This document shows positions 1 to 7,024 of a DNA stretch of 16,974 nucleotides, in pieces. Every line of letters starts with the position of its first letter. Within the stretch, counting starts at the first letter, position 1. Location of the stretch: NCBI GenBank assembly GCA_013298445.1, contig JAAFHQ010000031.1, forward strand, positions 1-16,974. Reading direction: 5' to 3'. The DNA comes from Chitinophagales bacterium (GTDB lineage Bacteria; Bacteroidota; Bacteroidia; Chitinophagales; Saprospiraceae). A program made the translations under genes and the position numbers. The notes below the pieces were generated by a model, which was not told the DNA's origin, made no database searches, and saw nothing but the letters and a program-made list of their open reading frames with translations.

Positions 1-76
1 CATCGGTTGAAATACCGTCAGCAAACTCATGATAACCGAGAGGGAGGAGAGGATGTAATAGTTCATAATGAATTTT

Positions 77-207
77 TTTTAGCGAAAAGAGTAAAGCGAA
101 TAGCGAATAGCAATATACCATTTGGCTTTCACTGTATACTAATTTGGCAAAACATTAAAGTTAGGGGATGGTTCAACCTGCTTTTCGCTATTCGCTTTTC
201 GCTAAAA
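77..207. repeat. Two-part inverted repeat made of AGCGAA words at the 3' end of the first gene
   Basis: The left side (77-110) reads ttttagcgaaaag, then agcgaatagcgaa and a further partial copy. The right side (181-207) carries the exact reverse complements: 195-207 pairs with 77-89 over 13 bases, and 184-196 pairs with 95-107 over 13 bases. The two pairings use overlapping right-hand bases, so they compete. The right arm runs into the coding sequence and supplies the stop codon and last residues (LAKSE) of the minus-strand gene at 188-1402. It may act as a transcript end or be a small repeat element that invaded the gene's 3' end. The remaining sequence at 1-76 and 111-180 shows no supported gene. 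Confidence 0.65.
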
Positions 208-1402
208 CAAAGGTCCCGCTGCTTCGAATCAAAGAACGTTGATCCAGCAGGTGGTAAAAATAGGTACCATTGCTCAGTGTTGGTTTGAGTTGAATCTGCT
301 GTTTGACTGGTCCACTGGGCGCACTGATGCGTTCCAAGGCCACCATTTGTCCCTGTGCATTGTAAATCAGGACATCCCAATCGGCGGCTTCGGTTTTGTC
401 AAATTCCAAGTAAAACGCGCCGGGGCTGGGGTTGGGGTACAATTTGCTTTGCACCGATAACTCTTTTACATCAGGCAAATCCGTAACCAGGCCACGCACT
501 GCGTTGATGCTACGGGTTACCCGGGCCAAGGTATCGTTGCGCAGCGCAGCGCTCAGGATGGAGGTGGCAAAACGGGCTCCGTAAAAATTATAAGTGGTAT
601 TCCGGCGAACAGCGTTTTGTTGTAAACCCAATGCACCTAGCAGCAGGCCGGGGGCAGGTCCTCCTGAGAGATAGAAGCTATCCCTGGATAACTCAGCTGT
701 TTCCACCAAAAGCACAGCAAAATCCAGCGCACTGCCACCTTTGGGGTTGCGCATGCGCAAGGTGCCCCACCCGATGGTAGAGTCACGTTTGAATTCGTTG
801 GTAACTACTTGACCAGGCGCACGGGTCAAACCCACCAAGGCAACCGTCAATTGGAAATTGATCACATTGCGGTAACTCCAGGTCTGTTTGCTCGTAGCGG
901 TGAGCGGAAATTTGTAGTAATAAAGCGGGTTGTTGGTGTAATTGTCCACCTTGGTGAACAGTACTACCGAGTCGGTAGCAAAACCAGTGAAACTCCGCAG
1001 AGGGAAACGCCCACCCGCAAAAATAGTGCCCTGAATGGAGTAACCATCCTCAGCGTAACGTTCAAACTGGTAGTTGTTGGTAACCCGAAAAGGGCCAAAG
1101 GTATAAGTGGCGCTATAAACACCGGTTGAATTGGGAAAATCCAAAGGAACCAGCCAGGGATCGATTACCGAAGTGACAAAGCGGGCTGGAGACACAGCAG
1201 AATCCTGTAAACTGGAATAATCCCAAAACTGATTGTTCCCACCTTTGGGCAATTGAAAACCCTTGCGCTGCATCCCTTGTGTGAGGATGGTATCGGCTCG
1301 ATTGCTTGAAACCGTAAAGTCGTTGCGTGTCAGGGAGATTTGGGCTTGAGCGCTCCACAATAGAAAGAAGAAACAAAGGCTTAAGTAGAGTTTTTGGGTC
1401 AT
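188..1402 (-). CDS. Secreted protein of unknown function with T9SS C-terminal sorting domain
   Basis: This is a 404-residue protein exported to the periplasm and then, by its tail, probably through the type IX secretion system. Residues 1-21 form a signal peptide (MTQKLYLSLCFFFLLWSAQAQ). Residues from about 320 (KLYPNPSPG) to 404 match the type A sorting domain, with the usual beta-sandwich pattern and a GTYFYHL segment. The central 300 residues are rich in Thr, Ser, Tyr and Asn and contain no motif I recognise. A longer frame begins at 1432, but the ATG at 1402 sits directly in front of the signal peptide and is preferred. The gene lies 63 bases downstream of the DegP-like gene on the same strand and may be co-transcribed with it. 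No convincing promoter of its own was seen. Its last codons lie inside an inverted repeat. Confidence 0.85.
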   Translation of the reverse strand: MTQKLYLSLCFFFLLWSAQAQISLTRNDFTVSSNRADTILTQGMQRKGFQLPKGGNNQFWDYSSLQDSAVSPARFVTSVIDPWLVPLDFPNSTGVYSATYTFGPFRVTNNYQFERYAEDGYSIQGTIFAGGRFPLRSFTGFATDSVVLFTKVDNYTNNPLYYYKFPLTATSKQTWSYRNVINFQLTVALVGLTRAPGQVVTNEFKRDSTIGWGTLRMRNPKGGSALDFAVLLVETAELSRDSFYLSGGPAPGLLLGALGLQQNAVRRNTTYNFYGARFATSILSAALRNDTLARVTRSINAVRGLVTDLPDVKELSVQSKLYPNPSPGAFYLEFDKTEAADWDVLIYNAQGQMVALERISAPSGPVKQQIQLKPTLSNGTYFYHLLDQRSLIRSSGTFVLAKSE

Positions 1403-1416
1403 GTTGGATGTTATTA

Positions 1417-1449
1417 GACTTGATGAACACACAATATGCCCATCAAGTC
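1417..1449. terminator. 9-bp perfect hairpin between the DegP-like gene and the T9SS gene
   Basis: The arms gacttgatg (1417-1425) and catcaagtc (1441-1449) are perfect reverse complements with a 15-base loop. The hairpin is 17 bases beyond the DegP-like stop codon and just upstream of the next gene on the minus strand. There is no clear T-run, so it could be a weak terminator or attenuator, or a leader structure of the downstream gene. Confidence 0.35.
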
Positions 1450-1465
1450 GCTTCGATTTAATGGA

Positions 1466-2926
1466 TTATTTTGCATGAAAAACATAAAAATAGGGCTCAT
1501 CCACATTTTCGTATACCCCTTTCAATTTCACTTCTTTGCCCGCCTTTTTTAGTGCCTTTACCAGATCAGATTCATCGGACACCGTGAGGCCATTGACTTT
1601 AGTGATGATGAAATTGGGTTTGAGGTTGGTCCGGTCAATGGTGCTTCCTTTCAATACACTGGTCACTTTTACCCCATTTTCCAGCTTAAGTATTTGGCGT
1701 TCACGCAAGTTCACTGGGCGTACTTCCATACCGAGTTTTTGCAGGTATTGTACATCATCTCCCTGCACTATACTGGTGCGGTTGCTGCGGTTTTTAAGGG
1801 TTACTTTAGCTACTGCTTTTTTGCCATTGCGGATGTATTCCACCTTGAGCACATTGCCCGGAGAATAGCGGCCTACCTGGTCCTGCAATTCGGGCATGGT
1901 GGCGGTTTTCACCCCGTTAACCCGCAGGATGACGTCGTCTCTGCGCAAACCGGCATCGGCAGCACCACTGCCCGGTGTTACGCCAGTGATGTGTACACCT
2001 TCCACTTGATTGAGCCCCAAATCTTTGGCCAATTCGCTGTTGACGTCTTCAATACGAATACCAATCAGCCCCCGTTGCACGATACCGTAGTTTTTTAAAT
2101 CGCCGATGACCTTGCGAGCCAGGTTGGCAGGTACCGCAAAAGAATAACCTTCGTATTGCCCGGATTGGGTTAAGATAGCGGTATTGATACCAATGAGTTC
2201 ACCTTCAGTGTTGACCAGCGCGCCACCACTGTTGCCAGGATTGACTGCTGCATCGGTTTGAATAAAAGATTCAATCTTATCCTGAGCATCCAGCACATCA
2301 ATGCTGCGGCCTTTGGCACTGACGATGCCAGCAGTAACGGTAGATTCCAGGTCAAAAGGATTACCAACTGCCAAAACCCACTCTCCTACCTGCACCGAAT
2401 CGGAATTGCCAAAGGTCAAAAACGGCAGATTGTCGGCTTCTACTTTAATCAGGGCCAAATCCGTGGAAGGATCACTGCCGATCAGGGTAGCTCTCAGTTC
2501 CCGGTTGTTGCTAAACGAAACGCTGATTTTATCTGCATCAGCCACCACGTGGTGATTGGTCACGATGTAGCCATCTTTGGAAATGATCACCCCAGAACCG
2601 GAGGCACCCCGCTGGGGGTAACGCTCCCGGCCAAACAAATCATCAAAAGATAGGCCATCCCCACCTGTACTCACACTTTGAATATTCACCACCCCTGGTG
2701 TGGCAATGCCCGCAGCTTTGGTGAATTCTGTAGGTGCGGCAGAAAAGGTTCTTGCCGAACTTCCAGAGGTAATACCGTCCTGGGATACACTGCGCAATTG
2801 GTACGATGTGGCATTGGGTTCACGAATAATGACTTCCCGAGGTTTTTCCAACAAGCGATAAATGGCGACTGCCAACAAGGCGCTACACAAGGAAGCCAGT
2901 ACAGTCGGAAGATATTTTTTGAACAT
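1466..2926 (-). CDS. degP: Do/DegP (HtrA) family periplasmic serine protease
   Basis: This 486-residue envelope protease and chaperone degrades or refolds damaged proteins in the periplasm. Residues 1-28 include one N-terminal membrane or signal segment (TVLASLCSALLAVAIYRLL). The trypsin-like domain spans roughly 65-280 and carries the catalytic triad: His126 in TNHHVV, Asp156 in STDLAL and Ser233 in GNSGGAL. Two PDZ domains follow at about 288-378 (starting RGLIGI) and 395-475, the typical Do-family layout and length. The second PDZ domain has diverged in sequence. The ATG at 2926 directly precedes the hydrophobic segment. The gene is transcribed divergently from dapF and lies upstream of a T9SS cargo gene. 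Assignment to the Do family is firm; choosing between the names degP, degQ and htrA is a matter of convention. Confidence 0.95.
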   Translation of the reverse strand: MFKKYLPTVLASLCSALLAVAIYRLLEKPREVIIREPNATSYQLRSVSQDGITSGSSARTFSAAPTEFTKAAGIATPGVVNIQSVSTGGDGLSFDDLFGRERYPQRGASGSGVIISKDGYIVTNHHVVADADKISVSFSNNRELRATLIGSDPSTDLALIKVEADNLPFLTFGNSDSVQVGEWVLAVGNPFDLESTVTAGIVSAKGRSIDVLDAQDKIESFIQTDAAVNPGNSGGALVNTEGELIGINTAILTQSGQYEGYSFAVPANLARKVIGDLKNYGIVQRGLIGIRIEDVNSELAKDLGLNQVEGVHITGVTPGSGAADAGLRRDDVILRVNGVKTATMPELQDQVGRYSPGNVLKVEYIRNGKKAVAKVTLKNRSNRTSIVQGDDVQYLQKLGMEVRPVNLRERQILKLENGVKVTSVLKGSTIDRTNLKPNFIITKVNGLTVSDESDLVKALKKAGKEVKLKGVYENVDEPYFYVFHAK

Positions 2927-2955
2927 GTGGTGATTTTATTAGTGGCTACACTTCA

Positions 2956-2985
2956 CAAAATCTAACATTTTAGCAACTTTTGCAA
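2956..2985 (-). promoter_or_regulatory. Possible promoter for the DegP-like gene
   Basis: Read on the minus strand, TTG (2983-2985) is followed after 18 bases by TAGATTTTG (2956-2964). This is one base longer than the Bacteroidota -7 consensus TAnnTTTG. It lies about 30 bases upstream of the start codon at 2926. The match is imperfect, so the call is tentative. Confidence 0.3.
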
Positions 2986-3018
2986 CTTTTACAAAACATA
3001 GCACCTTATAAAAAATAA

Positions 3019-3813
3019 ATGTGCAACATGCAAGGCATTCCTTTCTACAAATACCAGGGGGCTGGAAATGATTTTATTATGATCGACCAGCGCCATCAGC
3101 AGTGGATCGCCCGGGAAGACCAGGCTTTGGTGGAACAACTCTGCCATCGCCGTTTTGGCATCGGCGCCGATGGTTTGATTTTGCTCCAAACCCATCCCGA
3201 CTTCGATTTTGAGATGGTTTATTTCAATGCCGATGGCCGGGAAGGCAGCATGTGTGGCAATGGCGGGCGTTGTACGGTGGCTTTTGCGCATCAATTGGGC
3301 GCCATTGGGAATACCTGCCACTTCCTGGCAGTTGATGGGCCCCACGATGCCGTGATCAATAATCCGGAATGGGTGGAACTAAAAATGATCGATGTGACAC
3401 ATGTAGAAGAGGGCAGTGATTTTTACTTCCTCAATACAGGTTCACCCCACTATATTGCTTTTGTGGAAGAAGTAGGCGATATTGATGTGGTACAAGCGGG
3501 TCGGGCGATTCGTTACAACGATCGTTTTCGGGCTGAAGGCACCAATGTCAATTTCACACAAATCACTGAGCAGGGCCTGAGCATTGCCACCTATGAGCGA
3601 GGTGTGGAGGATGAAACCCTGGCATGTGGCACGGGTGTAACTGCTGCGGCACTGGCTTACCACTTAAAAAAAGGTGGTGCCTTGGGGCCAAATGAAGTGC
3701 CCATCAAAGTGAAGGGCGGCGAAATGGCAATCCGTTTTACGGCGACCGAGCAAGGCTTTACCAATGTGTGGTTGTGCGGCCCGGCAAAGCTGGTTTTTGC
3801 TGGGGAAATATAG
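3019..3813 (+). CDS. dapF: Diaminopimelate epimerase
   Basis: This cytoplasmic enzyme interconverts LL- and meso-diaminopimelate, supplying lysine synthesis and peptidoglycan cross-linking. At 264 residues it has normal family length. The N-terminal FYKYQGAGNDFIMID block, the first catalytic cysteine Cys79 in MCGNGGRC and the second, Cys203 in ETLACGTG, are all present, as are the GADGLI and FRAEGTNVNF blocks. This gives the two-cysteine, cofactor-independent racemase chemistry of the family. An in-frame ATG at 3028 (MQGIPFYKY) is an equally plausible start that would shorten the protein by three residues. No Shine-Dalgarno sequence favours either. The gene is divergent from the DegP-like gene, and a word-repeat hairpin begins within 10 bases of its stop codon. 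Confidence 0.97.
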   Translation: MCNMQGIPFYKYQGAGNDFIMIDQRHQQWIAREDQALVEQLCHRRFGIGADGLILLQTHPDFDFEMVYFNADGREGSMCGNGGRCTVAFAHQLGAIGNTCHFLAVDGPHDAVINNPEWVELKMIDVTHVEEGSDFYFLNTGSPHYIAFVEEVGDIDVVQAGRAIRYNDRFRAEGTNVNFTQITEQGLSIATYERGVEDETLACGTGVTAAALAYHLKKGGALGPNEVPIKVKGGEMAIRFTATEQGFTNVWLCGPAKLVFAGEI

Positions 3814-3820
3814 CTTACCC

Positions 3821-3935
3821 CTTAGGTGTTTCTTAAGTGCCTACGGTTTCTTAGGTGGTGAAAATAAAAAAACTTGCTCCGCAAGGAGCTCTTTCACCAC
3901 CTAAGAAACCATAGGCACCTAAGAGGCACTTGAGA
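3821..3935. repeat. Long inverted repeat built from CTTAGGTG words, with an inner hairpin
   Basis: The left arm at 3837-3863 and the right arm at 3892-3918 are reverse complements over 27 bases with one mismatch, C versus T at 3844. The word cttaggtg appears at 3821 and again around 3850, and its complement cacctaag appears at 3897 and 3916. The outer part of the right arm holds an extra word copy relative to the left, so the arms differ by a word-sized insertion. In the loop, gctcc (3876-3880) pairs with ggagc (3885-3889) around gcaa. The element starts about 8 bases after the dapF stop codon and could end or stabilise that transcript. Confidence 0.8.
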
Positions 3936-4024
3936 AATAATTAATTGGTGAAAAACAAGCCTGGCCCCAAACCCTTTCCTCGCTGTACCCGTCTTATTTT
4001 GTCAAACAAAAGACTTTCGCGGTA

Positions 4025-4055
4025 TTGGTATGCATGGCAGAAAATATTATATTTG
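4025..4055 (+). promoter_or_regulatory. Bacteroidota-type promoter of the PPC/BACON protein gene
   Basis: TTG at 4025-4027 is followed, after exactly 20 bases, by TATATTTG at 4048-4055, a perfect match to the TAnnTTTG -7 box of Bacteroidota primary sigma factor. Transcription would start near 4060. That is downstream of an upstream in-frame ATG at 4025, which supports the ATG at 4100 as the real start. Confidence 0.7.
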
Positions 4056-4099
4056 TGCCGCATCCCTCCGCAGCAATACTAATCACCAAATTCTATAAG

Positions 4100-6130
4100 A
4101 TGCGGAACAAACTATTTACCCTCTTTACCTTCGCGTGTTTCCTGTTTAGCCTGACTTGGCTAAGCGCCCAAACCATTCGTGAAATTGAAATCGACCCAGC
4201 GCAACCCGTTGCAGGTCAGGCTTTCACCGTTAAACTGAAAGGAGATTTCCCCAATGCCTGTTACAGCCTGAGTTACCAGGGTGCCACAGTTTCGGCGGGA
4301 AACAACCTCAATCTTTATTTCAACGTGCTCCAAAGCGCGGGGCCTTGTGTACAGGCCGTTACCCCCTTTACCTTCACCCGCACTTTTCAAGGATTGAACC
4401 ATCCCGGAAATTATTGTCTGAAGTTTTACGGAGGCCTGAATGTCAACACCACTGATAGCCAATGCTTCCAGGTACTGGCAGCTCCAGCACAGGGCACCAT
4501 TTGTGACATCAACATTTCCAAGATTTTCTGTGGCAGCAACATCAGCAGCAACAATAATCTGGAACCCAATCGCCTTACTTTGTACAATTGTTCGGGTTAC
4601 GAGTCCGATTTGTACAGTGGTGAAAAAGTCTATCGCCTGGAGGTTACAGAATACTCCGAAGTGCAGCTGGACATGAAAATCCTGGACAACTGGATTGATC
4701 TGGATATGTTCTTGATCAGAGATGTATGTGATCCTAAAAAGCCTTATTACAAGGTGGACAAAAAGGATTGTATCGCCCAGGCCTGGATCCCCCAAGACAA
4801 TCACAAGGAAAGAAAAATTGTCGCCAAACTGGAGGCCGGGACCTATCTGGTGGTCATCGACGGCGAAACCAATTATGATCGGGGACGTTTTACACTGAAT
4901 GTGGATTGTGGCTTCCACGACCTGTGCACAAAAGCGGTTGAAGTCAAATGTGGGGAAAAATTACAAAACCAAAGTACCATTGGTGGGCGCAACGACGTAT
5001 GGAACTATACCTGCGGCACGGGCGTGTTTGATGCGGAAGGCAATGACCGAGTATACAAAATCAAGTTGGACAAAGCCAGCAAGTTGTTCGTAGAAATGAA
5101 CATCCTCACTCCTGGTCAGGACATGTATTTGACCCTGGTAAAAGGTGAAATCTGTGCCGATGTAAATCGGACCATCAATAAGGTTGAGGCTCCATTCTGT
5201 TTGGGCCGAAGCCCGGAATCTGGAACGGGAAGCAATCGGCGTACCATCCTGGAAGATTTACCGGCTGGCACCTATTACGTAATTGTGGATGCCCGCATGG
5301 CCATGACTCAGGGCAATTACCACATCAGCTTCAATTGTGATCCGGTGCCCTGCAACCTGAGTGTGACACCTAGCGTACTGGATTTCACCAGCAACGGCGC
5401 TCCCCAAACCCTGACGATCAAGGCCTCCAAAGCATGGAGTAGCGATCCGACGATCAGTTGGGTGGAACTGTCGCCCCGCACCGGGACTGGCAATGGTAGC
5501 ACCAAAGTAACGGTGATCCGCAAAGACGACCCCGGCAGCCGCCAGGAAATCCTCTCCTTTACTTGTGGGAGCGAAACCCAAACTGTGTTGCTTACTCAGG
5601 GCGGAGCTTGCTCTAAGCCCAATGCAAACTTTACGGTGAGCAAAAGTGGCAGCCGGGTAATTGTAAGCGCGCAAGCACAAGATAGTGCAACCTACACCTG
5701 GGACTTTGGCAGTGGCCTCGTTACCAGTGGAGCCGTAGATACCGTAAATTTACCCAATGGCCCACAGCGCATTTGCCTGACTGTGACCAGCCCTTGTGGT
5801 ACTGCCAGCACTTGCCAATTGGTCAAAGTACTTGGTTTTACTGGCGCTGAAATCTCGGTGATTGAACAACCCACACTTTTACAGCCTCGTTTGTACCCCA
5901 ATCCTAGCCGGGGAGAAACTTTCCTGGAATATGAGTCGAACCAGCTTGGTCAAGCGCTGATTCAGGTTTTTGACCTGAGTGGCCGCGAGGTTAGCAAAAG
6001 TTTGTCGGTATCAATGGTGCAGGGAATTAATCAACACCGGCTCCAGGTAGATCAGCTCCAGAAAGGAGTGTACCTGGTAAGGGTAAAATTGCCAGCCTTG
6101 AGTTGGACGGAGAAGTTGATCGTGGAATAA
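4100..6130 (+). CDS. Secreted modular protein: two PPC-like domains, BACON, PKD-like and T9SS tail
   Basis: This 676-residue protein is predicted to be exported and then passed through the type IX system to the cell surface or medium. Residues 1-24 are a signal peptide ending LSAQ. Residues 25-130 form an uncharacterised beta-rich region. Two pre-peptidase C-terminal (PPC)-like domains follow at about 134-271 (ending LEAGTYLVVIDG...YDRGRFTLNVDCG) and 275-415 (LPAGTYYVIVDAR...GNYHISFNCD). A BACON-type domain lies at about 418-503 (SVTPSVLDFTSNG, WVELSPRTG, VLLTQGG). A PKD-like domain with YTWDFG lies at 504-577, and the sorting domain starts at about 598 (RLYPNPSRG). No catalytic domain was recognised, so a binding or adhesion role is inference. 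Cysteines are frequent and suggest disulfides. The frame extends to 4025, but the promoter and signal peptide fix the start at 4100. Confidence 0.88.
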   Translation: MRNKLFTLFTFACFLFSLTWLSAQTIREIEIDPAQPVAGQAFTVKLKGDFPNACYSLSYQGATVSAGNNLNLYFNVLQSAGPCVQAVTPFTFTRTFQGLNHPGNYCLKFYGGLNVNTTDSQCFQVLAAPAQGTICDINISKIFCGSNISSNNNLEPNRLTLYNCSGYESDLYSGEKVYRLEVTEYSEVQLDMKILDNWIDLDMFLIRDVCDPKKPYYKVDKKDCIAQAWIPQDNHKERKIVAKLEAGTYLVVIDGETNYDRGRFTLNVDCGFHDLCTKAVEVKCGEKLQNQSTIGGRNDVWNYTCGTGVFDAEGNDRVYKIKLDKASKLFVEMNILTPGQDMYLTLVKGEICADVNRTINKVEAPFCLGRSPESGTGSNRRTILEDLPAGTYYVIVDARMAMTQGNYHISFNCDPVPCNLSVTPSVLDFTSNGAPQTLTIKASKAWSSDPTISWVELSPRTGTGNGSTKVTVIRKDDPGSRQEILSFTCGSETQTVLLTQGGACSKPNANFTVSKSGSRVIVSAQAQDSATYTWDFGSGLVTSGAVDTVNLPNGPQRICLTVTSPCGTASTCQLVKVLGFTGAEISVIEQPTLLQPRLYPNPSRGETFLEYESNQLGQALIQVFDLSGREVSKSLSVSMVQGINQHRLQVDQLQKGVYLVRVKLPALSWTEKLIVE

Positions 6131-6152
6131 CGCGGCGAATTTATCCTCAAAA

Positions 6153-6244
6153 CGACTTATAAGCACAAAGGGCACAAAGCGACGTCAACGTCTAACTTTG
6201 TGCCCTTTGTGCATTTCCTTGGTGTTCTTTGTGCTAATAAGTCG
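6153..6244. repeat. Nested inverted repeat built from CTTTGTGC words between convergent genes
   Basis: The inner arms gcacaaagggcacaaag (6163-6179) and ctttgtgccctttgtgc (6196-6212) pair perfectly over 17 bases. The outer arms cgacttataagcac (6153-6166) and gtgctaataagtcg (6231-6244) pair with a single mismatch. The word ctttgtgc is present three times on the right side and twice, inverted, on the left. The element starts 22 bases after the stop of the plus-strand gene and ends 40 bases before the stop of the minus-strand lipoprotein gene, so it is well placed as a two-way transcript end. Inner and outer pairings share bases 6163-6166 and so exclude one another in part. Confidence 0.8.
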
Positions 6245-6283
6245 CTTTGGAATAACTGGTGATGCTTGTAGCTGCACCAAAAT

Positions 6284-6814
6284 TTACTCCTCAATTCTTT
6301 TGTAAGTATCCGCAAGCGTAGTATTCACATTGCAGAACAAAGACAAAACAATCCAATATTGATCACGAGTGCCCTTCGAGCGCAGTGCAATATTGTCTTT
6401 GTCGGTCAGTTGTAACAACATCAGAGTGCGATCGGCATCAGCCATGTCTTCCTTTTTTTCAATCGGAATTTCGATCCGTCCATTGCGGAAAATGCCAATG
6501 TCGCTCATCGCACAGGAAGGACGGCCATCCTCCAGGGGATTGCCCGTGATGTCAACTTTTACCCGATCTGGGCCAGCGTATTTGATGCTTACTTTTTTCC
6601 AAATGCCCTTATCTGGATAGTTAGCGGTGACAAAGGTGCCATAAAGCTCCTGCATTTGTGCCGCTTTTTGGTAGGCTTCTTCTTTTGGTGCTCCTGCAGG
6701 TGCAGCTTTTTCAGTAGCCAATTCTTCCTGAGCAGCTTCTTTTACGCTCTTATCATTTTTACAGGCGCTCACAGCGGCCAGTAGGAGTAGACTGAAGGCA
6801 AACTTTTTGATCAT
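6284..6814 (-). CDS. Predicted lipoprotein of unknown function
   Basis: This 176-residue protein has a lipoprotein signal: basic MIKK, a hydrophobic run, then AAVSAC with the lipidated Cys18. It would be anchored in an envelope membrane facing the periplasm, or on the surface. Residues 19-55 are low-complexity and rich in Lys, Glu and Ala, which is linker-like. The domain from about 60 to 176 mixes strands with charged loops (KVSIKYAGPDRVKVDITGNP, GIFRNGRIEIPIEKKED) and has two cysteines, in SCAMSD and LFCNVN, that could form a disulfide. I do not recognise the family. A good -7 box lies 24 bases upstream of the start. The gene faces the PPC/BACON gene, with a word-repeat hairpin between them. 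Confidence 0.8.
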   Translation of the reverse strand: MIKKFAFSLLLLAAVSACKNDKSVKEAAQEELATEKAAPAGAPKEEAYQKAAQMQELYGTFVTANYPDKGIWKKVSIKYAGPDRVKVDITGNPLEDGRPSCAMSDIGIFRNGRIEIPIEKKEDMADADRTLMLLQLTDKDNIALRSKGTRDQYWIVLSLFCNVNTTLADTYKRIEE

Positions 6815-6837
6815 AGGACTATCAGTTGGTTAGCGGG

Positions 6838-6845
6838 CAAAGGTA
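6838..6845 (-). promoter_or_regulatory. -7 box of the lipoprotein gene
   Basis: On the minus strand the sequence reads TACCTTTG, a perfect TAnnTTTG -7 box, 24 bases upstream of the start codon at 6814. No exact TTG is found at the usual -33 distance; the stretch there is T-rich. The transcript would have a very short leader. Confidence 0.5.
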
Positions 6846-6861
6846 AGGAACGGAAACGAAA

Positions 6862-6877
6862 AATCTGAATTCAGATT
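6862..6877. promoter_or_regulatory. Perfect 16-bp palindrome upstream of the lipoprotein promoter
   Basis: The sequence aatctgaattcagatt is fully self-complementary. It sits 17 to 32 bases upstream of the -7 box at 6838-6845, overlapping where the -33 element should be. This is where a dimeric repressor or activator would bind. No regulator gene is present in the window, so the role is inferred from symmetry and position only. Confidence 0.4.
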
Positions 6878-6934
6878 GGATAGGCCCTAAAAAAAGTAAA
6901 GCCACAACCCGAAGATTGCAGCTTCCTTAACCTA

Positions 6935-7009
6935 CATCAGATCGCAAGTTCTTTACATAGATTCCAGGGAAAAAATTTCAAATCTGATGCCCCGAAATGA
7001 GAATCTATG
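6935..7009. repeat. Two interleaved inverted repeats with pseudoknot order
   Basis: Arm A catcagat (6935-6942) pairs with atctgatg (6982-6989), and arm B catagattc (6956-6964) pairs with gaatctatg (7001-7009). Both pairings are perfect. The order is A, B, A', B', so the stems interleave and could form a pseudoknot or a pair of alternatives in RNA. It lies in the 210-base spacer between two minus-strand genes, starting 15 bases after the stop of the upstream gene. Confidence 0.4.
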
Positions 7010-7024
7010 TTTTACGCAATATGA

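Noticed and set aside
7..288. 93-codon plus-strand frame at the window start
   Set aside because: It runs through the AGCGAA repeat and the 3' end of the minus-strand T9SS gene, has no signal or domain, and its codons look like a shadow of that gene.
4160..4918. 252-codon minus-strand frame inside the PPC/BACON gene
   Set aside because: It lies wholly antisense to a gene with clear domains, signal peptide and promoter, and its own translation shows no recognisable motif.
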